Source: Omphiscola glabra (Eukaryota > Mollusca > Gastropoda > Lymnaeidae). Taken from it: a stretch of DNA of 64,000 nucleotides. Where the stretch lies: NCBI GenBank assembly GCA_964017045.1, contig OZ024808.1:3001666-3065665 (forward strand), written 5' to 3'. A model generated the notes under the pieces. The model made no database searches. It saw only the letters and a list, made by a program, of their open reading frames with translations, and was not told the origin of the DNA. Below are positions 1 through 11,467 of this stretch, in pieces; position 1 is the stretch's first letter, and the number at the start of each line of letters is the position of its first letter. A program made the position numbers and the translations under genes.

Positions 1-2480
1 TGCACTTACTGAGCTGGTTCTACACCTGGAGATGTCCCATCTATCCATTGCACTTACTGAGCTGGTTCTACACCTGGAGATGTCCCATCTATCCATTGCA
101 CTTACTGAGCTAGTTCTGCGCCTGGAGATGTCCCATCTATCCATTGCACTTACTGAGCTGGTTCTACACCTGGAGATGTCCCATCTATCCATTGCACTTA
201 CTGAGCTAGTTCTGCGCCTGGAGATGTCCCATCTATCCATTGCACTTACTGAGCTGGTTCTGCACATGGAGATGTCCCATCTATCCATTGCACTTACTGA
301 GCTGGTTCTGCACATGGAGATGTCCCATCTATCCATTGCACTTACTGAGCTGGTTCTACACCTGGCGATGTCCCATCTATCCATTGCACTTACTGAGCTG
401 GTTCTGCACATGGAGATGTCCCATCTATCCATTGCATTTACTGAGCTGGTTCTACACCTGGCGATGTCCCATCTATCCATTGCACTTACTGAGCTGGTTC
501 TACACCTGGCGATGTCCCATCTATCCATTGCACTTACTGAGCTAGTTCTGCACCTGGCGATGTCCCATCTATCCATTGCACTTACTGAGCTAGTTCTGCA
601 CCTGGCGATGTCCCATCTATCCATTGCACTTACTGAGCTAGTTCTGCACCTGGCGATGTCCCATCTATCCAATGCACTTACTGAGCTGGTTCTGCACCTG
701 GCGATGTCCCATCTATCCATTGCACTTACTGAGCTGGTTCTGCACCTGGCGATGTCCCATCTATCCATTGCACTTACTGAGCTAGTTCTGCACCTGGAGA
801 TGTCCCATCTATCCATTGCACTTACTGAGCTAGTTCTGCGCCTGGAGATGTCCCATCTATCCATTGCACTTACTGAGCTAGTTCTGCACCTGGCGATGTC
901 CCATCTATCCATTGCACTTACTGAGCTAGTTCTGCACCTGGCGATGTCCCATCTATCCATTGCACTTACTGAGCTAGTTCTGCGCCTGGAGATGTCCCAT
1001 CTATCCATTGCACTTACTGAGCTAGTTCTGCACCTGGCGATGTCCCATCTATCCATTGCACTTACTGAGCTAGTTCTGCACCTGGCGATGTCCCATCTAT
1101 CCATTGCACTTACTGAGCTGGTTCTACACCTGGAGATGTCCCATCTATCCATTGCACTTACTGAGCTAGTTCTGCACCTGGAGATGTCCCATCTATCCAT
1201 TGCACTTACTGAGCTAGTTCTGCGCCTGGCGATGTCCCATCTATCCATTGCACTTACTGAGCTGGTTCTGCACCTGGCGATGTCCCATCTATCCATTGCA
1301 CTTACTGAGCTAGTTCTGCACCTGGCGATGTCCCATCTATCCATTGCACTTACTGAGCTGGTTCTGCACCTGGCGATGTCCCATCTATCCATTGCACTTA
1401 CTGAGCTAGTTCTGCACCTGGCGATGTCCCATCTATCCATTGCACTTACTGAGCTAGTTCTGCACCTGGCGATGTCCCATCTATCCATTGCACTTACTGA
1501 GCTAGTTCTGCACCTGGCGATGTCCCATCTATCCATTGCACTTACTGAGCTGGTTCTACACCTGGAGATGTCCCATCTATCCATTGCACTTACTGAGCTA
1601 GTTCTGCACCTGGCGATGTCCCATCTATCCATTGCACTTACTGAGCTAGTTCTGCACCTGGCGATGTCCCATCTATCCATTGCACTTACTGAGCTGGTTC
1701 TGCGCCTGGAGATGTCCCATCTATCCATTGCACTTACTGAGCTGGTTCTACACCTGGAGATGTCCCATCTATCCATTGCACTTACTGAGCTAGTTCTGCA
1801 CCTGGCGATGTCCCATCTATCCATTGCACTTACTGAGCTAGTTCTGCGCCTGGAGATGTCCCATCTATCCATTGCACTTACTGAGCTAGTTCTGCACCTG
1901 GCGATGTCCCATCTATCCATTGCACTTACTGAGCTAGTTCTGCGCCTGGAGATGTCCCATCTATCCATTGCACTTACTGAGCTAGTTCTGCACCTGGCGA
2001 TGTCCCATTTATCCATTGCACTTACTGAGCTAGTTCTGCACCTGGCGATGTCCCATCTATCCAATGCACTTACTGAGCTGGTTCTGCACCTGGCGATGTC
2101 CCATCTATCCAATGCACTTACTGAGCTGGTTCTGCACCTGGCGATGTCCCATCTATCCATTGCACTTACTGAGCTAGTTCTGCACCTGGCGATGTCCCAT
2201 CTATCCATTGCACTTACTGAGCTAGTTCTGCACCTGGCGATGTCCCATCTATCCATTGCACTTACTGAGCTAGTTCTGCGCCTGGAGATTTCCCATCTAT
2301 CCATTGCACTTACTGAGCTAGTTCTGCGCCTGGAGATTTCCCATCTATCCACTGCACTTACTGAGCTAGTTCTACACCTGGAGATGTCCCATCTATCCAT
2401 TGCACTTACTGAGCTGGTTCTGCACCTGGCGATGTCCCATCTATCCATTGCACTTACTGAGCTGGTTCTACACCTGGAGA
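1..2480. repeat. 48-bp minisatellite, about 51 copies
   Basis: Tandem array with a 48-bp period, running off the left edge of the window. Units differ at a few recurrent sites (ctgg/ctag, tac/tgc, cac/cgc, gcg/gag). Because 48 is divisible by three the + strand stays open and would read as 16-residue repeats of the type MSHLSIALTELVLHLA. Other frames are also open over shorter spans. I see no promoter, splice site or non-repeat coding context, so I annotate it as satellite DNA, not a gene. Confidence 0.93.
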
Positions 2481-2565
2481 TGGATCTATCCGTTGCTTTT
2501 GCTCCACAAGAAAATTTCGTATTAGAATTGGTCTCATCAGCCATCTGCACACCCTCAGACAGAAG

Positions 2566-2697
2566 CAACCCCAGGTCTTCAAACCGTCAACCCCAGGTCA
2601 TCCAACCGTCAACCCCAGGTCATCAAACCGTCAACCCCAGGTCATCAAACCGTCAACCCCAGGTAATGAAACCGTCACCCCCAGGTCATCAACCCTA
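2566..2697. repeat. 22-bp tandem repeat, about 6 copies
   Basis: Copies of aaccccaggtcatcaaaccg plus two bases, with point differences, starting about 85 bp after the 48-bp array ends. The reading frame of the larger array runs through it and stops at 2696-2698, which reflects lack of stops and not a gene. Confidence 0.85.
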
Positions 2698-2758
2698 GGA
2701 CCAATCAGATTATTAAGATACTCCGGTTCCAGTTGACGGACGAACCCCACGACAATTG

Positions 2759-2965
2759 GCACTATTATATGACAGATGGCACTAAAATATGACAGATGGC
2801 ATTAAAATATGACAGATGGCACTAAAATATGACAGATGACACTATAATATGACAGATTGCACTAAAATATGAAGATGGCACTAAAATATGAGAGATGACA
2901 CAAAAATATGACAGATGGCACTAAAATATGACAGATGGCACTATATTATGACAGATGGTACAATA
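2759..2965. repeat. About 20-bp tandem repeat (gacagatggcactaaaatat)
   Basis: Roughly ten degenerate copies. The flanks to 3740 contain a G-run near 3030, a CA-rich microsatellite at about 3125-3175 and a short duplicated segment at 3305-3385. No gene is seen in 2700-3740. Confidence 0.85.
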
Positions 2966-3744
2966 AGGTGAAGAAATATCGCTTGTAAAATGACAAATAT
3001 CTCCATAAGATGTCACAATAAGGGGGCTTATAATAAGGGGGGGGGGGCGTACCCGCCACTGTTAACTGGCCTGGAGACCAATCAGAGTTACATGTACATC
3101 TTTAATTCATTTCCTTCTCCCCCACAGCCACACCCATACACATCCACACACACACACATCCAAACACACACACTTTTCGTCTCGTAGAAAGACAAACATG
3201 TTTGAGACCAGGAAGTAAAAAGCAGACGACAGCGATAAATCTAAAATTGTTCATGAAATCTTCATTGAGGCACAGTGGGGCGGGAAGCTTGCTAACCAAT
3301 TGCTTTTGTTGATAGACCAATGGCTGAAGAGTTGATTAACCAGTGGTTGTAGAGTCGAGAGACCAATGGCTGAAGAGCTGACTGCGACTACACAACAAAC
3401 GTACATATAACATATGCATTCTCTCGGCGTAGTGTTTGAGAAGAGGGGCATACAGCCTTCCGTGTAAAAAAAAAAACAACTGTTTTCAATTTTCAAGTTA
3501 CCTCCGTGTGTAGGTCAGAACGAGGAGAAGTTGGCCATTAAAACTTTACCAGTGATTTTAAACATGTTTTAATGTGTAATAATATGTAAAGCCTACATAT
3601 ATGTGTGTGTTGTAGGAACACAACTGACAACAGCGTTTTTGGAATAACTAAAGAATATTTTTGTGTTCTCAACTGGAGTACCTAGAAGTCACTCAAGCAA
3701 ATCGATGTACTAGAACAAGACATGGTCAAAGGCCATAACGCTAA

Positions 3745-3975
3745 CACCAGCACAGGTAAGTTAAACCCAGGGCCTCATGCTTTTAGGGGGCCTCCTGCTT
3801 CTATGGGATTAAGGCAATTTAATTTGATTTAAGTTTAATTGGACATCACGTTTCCCAAATTTAACCCACGATATTATCGGCAAAAATTCCAAAATTGATA
3901 TTATAAATGCGAATCACACAGTGGATACTTCTTAAAGGGGAATAACTCTCTTCAACAAGTTTTACTCCTCCCATT
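3745..3975. mobile_element. hAT element subterminal fragment
   Basis: This stretch is recognisably the reverse complement of 37080-37340, the right part of the hAT element at 35580-37367. Shared blocks include acgtttcccaa, ttaacccacgatat and aaaggggaat. It is a decayed, internally truncated relative in opposite orientation with no coding capacity. Confidence 0.65.
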
Positions 3976-4096
3976 TATGAATCAAGACATAAAATAGGAA
4001 TTTGTGTATACATTCATGTTAGACTGAGATGTTAGTCATAGACGGTAATAACTCTAGCTACGCCACTACTTAGTAGTGAAATTAGTGGAGAAAAGC

Positions 4097-4738
4097 AGTG
4101 CCGTCTTAAGGCATGGTCACACTGGGCACTTTCCCAGAGTATCATGCGTGTAGGGGGCCTCGTGCTCTAGGGGGCCTCATGAATCTAGGGGACCTCGTTA
4201 CTCTTAGGGGACCTCGTGCTCTAGGGGGCCTCGTGACTCTTGGGGTCTCGTAACTCTAGTGGGCCTCATGCTCTAGGGGGCCTCATGCTCTAGGCTCTAG
4301 GGGGCCTCGTGCTATAGTCGTGCTCTAGGGAGCCTCGTGCTCTAGGGAGCCTCACGCTCTAGGCTCTAGGGGCCTCGTGCTCTAGTCGTGCTCTAGGGAG
4401 CCTCATGCTCTAGGCTCTAGGGGGGCTCGTGCTCTAGTCGTGCTCTAGAGAGCCTCATGCTCTAGGGAGCCTCATGCTCTAGGGAGCCTCATGCTCTAGG
4501 GGGCCTCGTGCTCTAGTCGTGCTCTAGGTAGCCTCATGCTCTAGGCTGTAGGGGGCCTCGTGCTCTAGAGGGCCTCGTGCTCTATTCGTGCTCTAGGGAG
4601 CCTCATGCTCTAGGCTCTAGGGGGCCTCGTGCTCTAGGGAGCCTCATGCTCTAGGCTCTAGGGGGCCTCGTGCTCTAGTCGTGCTGTAGGGAGCCTCATG
4701 CTCTAGGCTCTAGGGGGCCTCGTAACACTAGGGAGCCT
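4097..4738. mobile_element. hAT terminus expanded into a tandem array
   Basis: Starts with CAGTGCCGTCTTAAGGCA, nearly identical to the terminal inverted repeat of the hAT at 35580-37367. It then runs into dozens of copies of a short unit (gggcctcgtgctctag, with variants such as gagcctcatgctctag) at about 4146-4738. The unit resembles the subterminal cctag/gggccct sequence of the intact element, so the array probably grew from inside a transposon end. Confidence 0.6.
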
Positions 4739-4739
4739 C

Positions 4740-5510
4740 GCGAAAATTCATGCTGTCTCATTTTCCCACAGATAAGTCATACATTAATAAATATAATAGG
4801 CCCTTTTTAAACATGTCCTCTGCTTCTTTAGTATTATTTTATCTTTTAGTTACAATTTTGTTTTTAAAAGACCAGTTTTAAATAGCCATACAAAATGTAT
4901 AAATTATAAACCTTTTCTAAACAGTATTTTTAATATATATATATATTTTTTTTTTTGTGTGACTGTACTTAAGTTTTAAATTAAATCCAAAATGATAAGT
5001 TTTATTATACTGGTAGACTGTTTGTCGCTTTTAAAAAAAATATTCATTGATGAAGTAGTTTAAACAAATAAATAGCTTCAAATAAAAATATGAAACAATA
5101 TTACAATGTAGATACAAATTAAAAAAGGAACCGTGGAACCCTTGCATCGTAAAAGGAACCTAAATTTCAATTAGTATTTTTTCTGTTTCTAGCTAATAAA
5201 TCAACGAATGATGCAAACTAAATTTAAGTAGGCGCCAAAATGCATCCCATCATATTGAATTTATCAAAAAATGTCTGCTTGTAAAATGTCTGTTTTGGAG
5301 TCCACTGAAAACGGCGCGTTGGATGGGTGTTCCTTTCGACACCCACCCCCACCCCCTTTTCCTTCGCACGGTCCTGGTCAGGATAAGGTTTAAGTGGATT
5401 AAGAAAATAACGTTTATTACAATGCTAGTGCAGACTTCATAGATGACATTGATATTTGGTTGTGAACAGTTCTGGTTCTGGTTCGGTACGTTGCTGCATC
5501 CATATACTGG
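4740..5510. other. AT-rich spacer, no gene seen
   Basis: Low-complexity AT-rich DNA with poly-T and TA runs. No convincing exon, RNA gene or repeat family. Confidence 0.6.
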
Positions 5511-5960
5511 CATATGTGCAACGGTTGGGGAAGCGATGCTGCCATCCTAACGGCTCCTAGCAGATGCCAGGGCAGCCTTGAAGCTTTCGACAGATGTCGA
5601 GTTCATGGCGGTATTGTCCAGGTGATTCCAAGCGATTATGGTGCGTGGGAAGAATGATTGTTTATGTTGCACTGTCACTCACTGTGTTACTCCGAGGCAC
5701 AGTGAAGCATTTGATATTGTTCCGGGTGTAATTTCTCATGGGGTTGTCACAGGTTAAGTCAGTGTTAAGTGAGTTTTTGGCTTTAATTAATCGACCTGAC
5801 TTCTGTGGGGTGAGATAATTAAGTCTAGTCCCACGGATTAGTTGGAGCAATGTCTTTAGTTAAGTCTAGTCTCACTGATATTGGTTGGAGCAATGTCTTT
5901 ATAGTTTTAAGTCTAGTCCCACAGATTGGTTTACGGAGTTCATGGAGAGTATGATTCCAG
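5510..5960 (-). mobile_element. LINE reverse-transcriptase C-terminal fragment
   Basis: The minus strand, with frame breaks, reads like the end of a non-LTR retrotransposon polyprotein: a block near 5660-5850 with NYTRNNIKCFTVPRSNT, then after a break IAWNHLDNTAMNSTSVESF and KAALASARSR at about 5550-5650. The aromatic-Pro-Arg...AWN...SVESFKAAL pattern is typical of jockey/CR1/RTE-type ORF2 ends. It is 5'-truncated and carries stops, so it is a dead copy. Confidence 0.6.
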
Positions 5961-6179
5961 GAAACAATAACACTTGACTATACCAACAACATGATCAGTG
6001 CCTTAGCCTTATCCCTGTTCGGATTAGTGATTTACCCCCCCCCCCCAATCAGGGGCGTAGTTAGAGTAGTTTTGGACACGAGGACAAGATAAAGCCCCCC
6101 CCCCCCCTTTTTTTTTTTAAACTCTGAAACCCATTATTTTTATCAAGCCCCCCTTTCCCACTTAATTTAGCCTCTGTCC

Positions 6180-6480
6180 CCATGACTAGTATGCTGTCCC
6201 CTTATGGCCATTATGTTATGTCACCAGTGTGTTTCACACTATGACCAGTGTGTTGTCCTATCACCAGTGTGTTGTCATATGACCAGTGTGTTGTCCTATC
6301 ACCAGTGTGTTGTCATATTACCAGTGTGTTGTCCTCCTATCACCAGTGTGTTGTCATATCGCCTGTATGTTGTCATATAGCCAGTGTGTTGTCCTATCAC
6401 AAGTGTGCTGTCCTATCACCAGTGTGTTGTCCTATAACCAGTGTGTTGTCCTCCTATCCCCAGTGTGTTTCCCCCTATGA
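6180..6480. repeat. About 19-bp tandem repeat (ccagtgtgttgtcctatca)
   Basis: Around 15 degenerate copies. Short open frames across it are cysteine-rich only because of the repeat. Confidence 0.85.
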
Positions 6481-6489
6481 CGTCTGCGA

Positions 6490-7535
6490 CCCTTTAATAC
6501 ATTTTTACCTGATAGTTACGGGAACAGGACACCCCTCCCACACACCCCCACCCCCATTTGAACTTTCGATTCCTAGAACGTCGTGATTAAGTGGCTAAAA
6601 GAAACAGGAAGTCTAACCAAGGAAATCAAGGCACATAACTTACAACACAGAGGTGAAAACACCGACTAACACGGAAGTAAACAAAGAGAAGTCACATATC
6701 AACACACATAGCATACAGATTTGCACAGACGGAATATCATACAGAAATCCGGTTATCACATCCTCATTCAGAATAAGTGGAAAAGCAGCCACACAAAAAC
6801 TTTTTTTTTTAAATCTTATTTGAAGGCCTTGGTCTTGGTGTTTAATTTTCTGAGAATCTCATAATTGAGAAATAAAACATATGACTATATGGTACACACA
6901 CAGAGGGAGATAAGGATTACATAAAATATTCAACCTTGAACTTCCTAATAAAATAACTCCCCGTACTATAAATAGCCTATAAGTGCTTATTGAAGTTATT
7001 GGTAGTGTTTCCGTACATTATACAAACTCCGCAGCCTGCCACATGAATTTGACTAGTCTCGGCGCCACCTACTAAAGTAACAATGTATTTGAAACCTTGA
7101 ACGTAATGGAGTTCTAATTTATTTATTGATTTGTTGAGAAAACTGTAGACCTTAGAAAATAAACGTGTGGCTTGTGAGTTAAAGGAAAATGGTAACAAAT
7201 AAATGTGTTCGAAAATATAAACATTTATATAATTTAAAATAACTTTAAATCTAATGTCTCTCATGTCTCCTTTGTTCTTGTAATTCATTTTCCTCACACC
7301 CCCTAAAAGGCCACCTGGGGGTGCGAACACAGGCGTAAGAGTAAGAATGGGGAGCGGTGTCCCAGGTCTGACACTATTTTTTTCTATAAATTAAGTAAGG
7401 GGTAGCATTTTCTATCAACTGCAGTTTTTTCATTGGTGGGGGGATCTTTGCCCGTCCCGGTCGGCACTAGCCCTAGCTACGCCACTGGGTGCGAGCATCC
7501 CATTTGGGAAACCCTGCCTTTAGACTCCCACCCGC
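6490..7535. other. Intergenic, transposon-end-like remnants only
   Basis: No gene supported. cctagctacgccactg (about 7473-7488) and cgtagttag (about 6057) resemble the CAGNGGCGTAGCTAG terminal motif of some DNA transposons, also present at 63418. No matching target duplication pairs them. Confidence 0.4.
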
Positions 7536-7539
7536 ACAC

Positions 7540-7765
7540 TCCCCACCCACCCACTTTCCACTTCACACTCCCCACCTCACACTTCCACCCACACATTCCC
7601 ACCCACACATTTTCACCCACCTCCCACCCATACACTGCCAACCTCACTCTTCCACCAACCCACCCACTGCCACACACCCGCTCCCCGTCCACCACTCCCA
7701 CCTCACACTCCCACCCACCCACCCACTGCCATCCCCACACTCCCTATCTCACACTCTCACCAACA
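7540..7765. repeat. C/A-rich degenerate tandem repeat (cccaccyacacaytcc)
   Basis: Strand-asymmetric low-complexity tract. It opens several frames on both strands that are artefacts of composition. Confidence 0.75.
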
Positions 7766-8329
7766 CAAAAACCCGCATTTCCCAATCTGGGGGTAGATAA
7801 AGTAGAATACAATGCCATAAAATCTAAGAGTATTTTTTCATTTTTTTAAAGTAAAGATTTCCTCAGGAAAAGTGTGTTCTACGTAGAACCACGTCATTGG
7901 CTGCCTTCCAATTTCTCTGCTCATCCCCATCACACATACCGGTAATCGATTTGATCAAAGTAGTCAACTAGGTCTTGTAATGTAAGAGCACGTGTCTAAT
8001 GAATTCGATAACGAGTTTAAGCATTCGACATGACCGCTTTTTTAAGAATAAAATATAGTAACAATGACGTCATTGTTTGTCTTTGGGCTCAAAATGTTTT
8101 CTTTGAAAAGTTTGTACAGATTTACCACGGAGCGAAGACACAAAAAGCTGAGATGTCAGTGTACACTCGAGAATTGTGTACTTGTATCCATGTACGTCGC
8201 CCTACCTAGACTTGCGTACACGCATTTATATGTAGATTTATATGAAAATTGTAAATTTTTCATAAGTCCAACTCTCTCACGGTAAATTTATATGTACCCA
8301 TAATATTAATATCTCTTTTGGAAACTGTG

Positions 8330-9065
8330 TCCATTTTTACATATTTCTCATGTAAAATGTGTACATATGTCTATATATATCATGTAAAATGTGTACATAT
8401 GTCTATATATATCATGTAAAATTTGTACATATGTCATTATCTCTCATGTAAAATGTGTCCATATGTCTATATATATCATGTACAATTTGTACATATATCA
8501 TTATCTCTCAAGTAAAATGTGTACATATGTCTTTATTTCTCACATAAATTGTGTCCATATGTCTATACATATCATGTAAAATGTGTACATATGTCATTAT
8601 CTCTCATGTAAAATGTGTACATATGTCTTTATTTCTCACATAAATTGTGTCCATATGTCTATATATATCATGTAAAATTTGTACATATGTCCTTATCTCT
8701 CATGTAAAATGTGTACATATGTCTTTATTTCTCACATAAATTGTGTCCATATGTCTATATATATCATGTAAAATTTGTACATATGTCATTATCTCTCATG
8801 TAAAATGTGTACATATGTCTTTATTTCTCACATAAATTGTGTCCATATGTCTATATATATCATGTAAAATTTGTACATATGTCATTATCTCTCATGTAAA
8901 ATGTGTACATATGTCCATATCTCTCGTGTAAAATGTGTAATTATGTCCATATCTCTCATGTAAAAATCCATATCTCTCATGTAAAATGTGTAGCCTACAT
9001 ATGTCCATATCTCTCATGTAAAATGTGTACTTATGTCCATATCTCTCATGTAAAATGTGTCCATG
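8330..9065. repeat. 32-bp minisatellite with 96-bp higher-order unit
   Basis: Units of the form catgtaaaatgtgtacatat followed by gtc plus a variable 9-bp segment. In 8560-8890 three different 32-bp variants alternate in fixed order, giving a 96-bp higher-order period repeated about three times. From about 8890 the units are irregular and shorter. Confidence 0.85.
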
Positions 9066-9275
9066 TGTCTCTTGTGTGGGCTGTGTACAACTAATGCGTA
9101 ATGTACTGAGAGAAGCGAGATCTGCGTGTGATACGCTTATCATCAGAGCCGTCACGTGACTTTTGGAGGCCACCTTGCCACTTTTTGGTTCTGTGCCCCC
9201 CCCCCCCCCCCACATTCAAAGTTGATAGTGTTTTTATTTCTTCCACCCAACACGTTTAAACCCCCTTATATAGTT

Positions 9276-9472
9276 TAGGTCCCTTGCAACCGCCAGCGCT
9301 GAAGGGCCTTCGTATCTAGATCGTTAGGTCCCCTGCAACCGCCAGCGCTGAAGGGCCTACATATCTAGGTCGTTAGGTCCCCTGCAACCGCCGGCGCTGA
9401 AGGGCCTTCATATCTAGGTCGTTAGGTCCCCTACAACCGCCGGCGCTGAAGGGCCTTCATATCTAGGTCGTG
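9276..9472. repeat. 49-bp tandem repeat, 4 copies
   Basis: GC-richer than its surroundings. The core ccgccagcgctgaagggcct recurs with few changes. Unique sequence follows to 9690. Confidence 0.85.
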
Positions 9473-9692
9473 AGAAAAATTTGATCAGAAGAAATATTGT
9501 TTTAGCTCCTGGTCAAAATTCAAGGAAACTGGAACCAGAAGTTCACAATGAAGCTACATGTTAAAGCCGTAAATATGTGAGTTATTTGTTTAACTTCACC
9601 AAACAAGAATCAGCCATTCGCTGTCAGGTTATACTAATTATACAATATTACTAATGTTTTTAATCGTTTTGCTCTCCTGTTGAAAATTTCAT

Positions 9693-9772
9693 AGACAATG
9701 ACAGACACGCAACAAGTTCATAGACAATGACAGTCACGCAACAAGTTCATAGACAAAGACAGACACACAACA
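9693..9772. repeat. About 30-bp tandem repeat, 3 copies
   Basis: Copies of tcatagacaatgacagacac plus gcaacaagt. Confidence 0.75.
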
Positions 9773-10019
9773 TCACCTCATATCAAATGTTTCTGCAATG
9801 CAACTAGTGTGAGAAGTTCGCGATTTCCCCCTCAGCTCATTTCGCAACATCCACCCCCCACCTCAATTTTCATTTTTTACATTTATTTTTTTAAATTCGG
9901 GGATTTCCCTTTAATTGTTTATAGTCCATGACGCATAGTCACGAGACAATAAGCCGCTGTTGCTATTGGTTCATGTGGAACAGTGGGAGGGTTGTTTTAA
10001 ACTACAAACTTGAGATGTG

Positions 10020-10262
10020 TGGAAGGGACATCTAGGCGTGTTGGGGGAACATCTAGGCGTGTTGGAGGACATCTAGGCGTGTTGGGGGAACATCTAGGCG
10101 TGTTGGGGGAACATCTAGGCGTGTTGGGGGAACATCTAGGCGTGTTGGGGGAACATCTAAGCGTGTTGGGGGAACATCTAGCCGTGTTGGGGGAACATCT
10201 AGGCGTGTTGGAGGACATCTAGCCGTGTTGGGGGAACATCTAGGTGTGTTGAGAGGACATCT
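10020..10262. repeat. About 21-bp tandem repeat (acatctaggcgtgttggggg)
   Basis: Twelve or so copies with 20/21-bp length variants, open in frames on both strands. No gene inferred. Confidence 0.88.
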
Positions 10263-10395
10263 AATAGGTCAGGCGCTTGAAGTTGGTTATCAAAGAGATT
10301 CAAGCTTGCTGTTAATTATGTATGAGACACACACCTATCCCTCCTTTCTAACCTTTTCAAAATGAACGTTTTGACCTGTTCAGTGGGCCCTATAC

Positions 10396-10481
10396 CAGTG
10401 GTTCTCAACCTTCATAATGCCGCGACTCTTTAATACATGTCGTTCAATCCCCAAAGCTGACCCACAAGCTGAGAACCGCTG
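10396..10481. mobile_element. SPIN-like hAT MITE with 8-bp target duplication
   Basis: An 86-bp element flanked by CCCTATAC at 10388-10395 and 10482-10489, the 8-bp duplication expected of hAT. The left end is CAGTGGTTCTCAACCTTC, followed by taatgccgcgac and ctttaataca. The right end reads gctgagaaccgctg, whose complement matches the left end. From memory, the left 45 bp closely resemble the SPIN (Space Invaders) family known for horizontal transfer among animals. It is a deletion derivative without coding capacity. Confidence 0.8.
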
Positions 10482-10489
10482 CCCTATAC

Positions 10490-11070
10490 AATTATTTTTA
10501 GAAACATTCCCTCGAGCGTTGTTTTTAAACCCTGGAATTATGCGTTCTAAATTTAATCTTCGGGAAAACCCAGAATGTCGTGATTCAATTTTCCGGTACG
10601 TGTTATGTGTTTGGCCCTTTACCAAGCCAGCAGCTTTACACACAAGGACAAGCTATTCGTGTTCGCGCTCCTAGTCCTACCATTGACAATCATTGAGTGC
10701 TAAGACGAGTTTGATCTAGACCAGGATAGTAGACTAGGAATGGACGGGGCGAATATATTTATGTCTAAATGAGTTTTAAAATTGTGTGTAAATAAATTTA
10801 ATTTCAATAACTATAACGGATCAATTTATTAGAAGGATTTAGTCCAAGGCCAAGGTAAGCAATTTCTGACATCGTGATTTAAAAAAAATAAGTTTAAAAA
10901 ATAAGTTTAATAAGGCTAAGGCCGCCGCTAAGGACTTAAGGAGTATGCAGAAGTTGCGCATTTTCAGTTTTGCGAACTGTAAACACAGATTTCTGTTCAT
11001 TTCATAAAATGTGAAGTAGATGAAAAGTGGTTTTAACAATAATTATATTTTTAATTTTTATTCTATTTTT
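10490..11070. other. Spacer, no gene seen
   Basis: AT-rich unique sequence with short A/T runs. No splice-bounded open frame or RNA gene recognised. Confidence 0.5.
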
Positions 11071-11072
11071 TT

Positions 11073-11465
11073 TTTTAATGTTTGGTGTTTAATTGCCTCT
11101 AAATGTTTGGTGTGTTTAATTGCCTATAAATGTTTGATGTGTTTAATTGCCTATAAATGTTTGGTCTTGGTGTGTTTAATTGTCTCTAAATGACTGGTGT
11201 GTTAAATTGCCTCTTCATGTTTAGTGTGTTTAATTGTCTCTAAATGTCTGTTGTGTTTAAATGCCTCTTCATGTGTGGTGTGTTTAATTGCCTCTAAATG
11301 TATGTTGTGTTTAACTGCCTCTAACTCTAAATGTATGTTGTGTTTAACTGCCTCTAAATGACTGGCGTGTTTAATTGCCTCTACATGTTTGGTGTGTTTT
11401 ATTGCCTCTACATGTTTGGTGTGTTTTATTGCCTCTAAATGTTTGGTGTGTTTAATAGCCTCTAA
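11073..11465. repeat. About 27-bp tandem repeat
   Basis: Degenerate copies built on tggtgtgtttaattgcctct plus aaatgt. It abuts the next array, with which it shares the word aaatgtctgg, so the two may be related. Confidence 0.85.
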
Positions 11466-11467
11466 AT

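Noticed and set aside
32..2698. 888-codon open frame read as a repeat protein
   Set aside because: It is the 48-bp satellite with a period divisible by three, plus a second tandem repeat. No gene context, and other frames are also open.
7433..7849. Proline/histidine/threonine-rich open frame
   Set aside because: C/A-rich low-complexity repeat, open on both strands, no splice or start context.
8064..8285. 73-codon open frame
   Set aside because: No homology, no splice context, random-looking composition.
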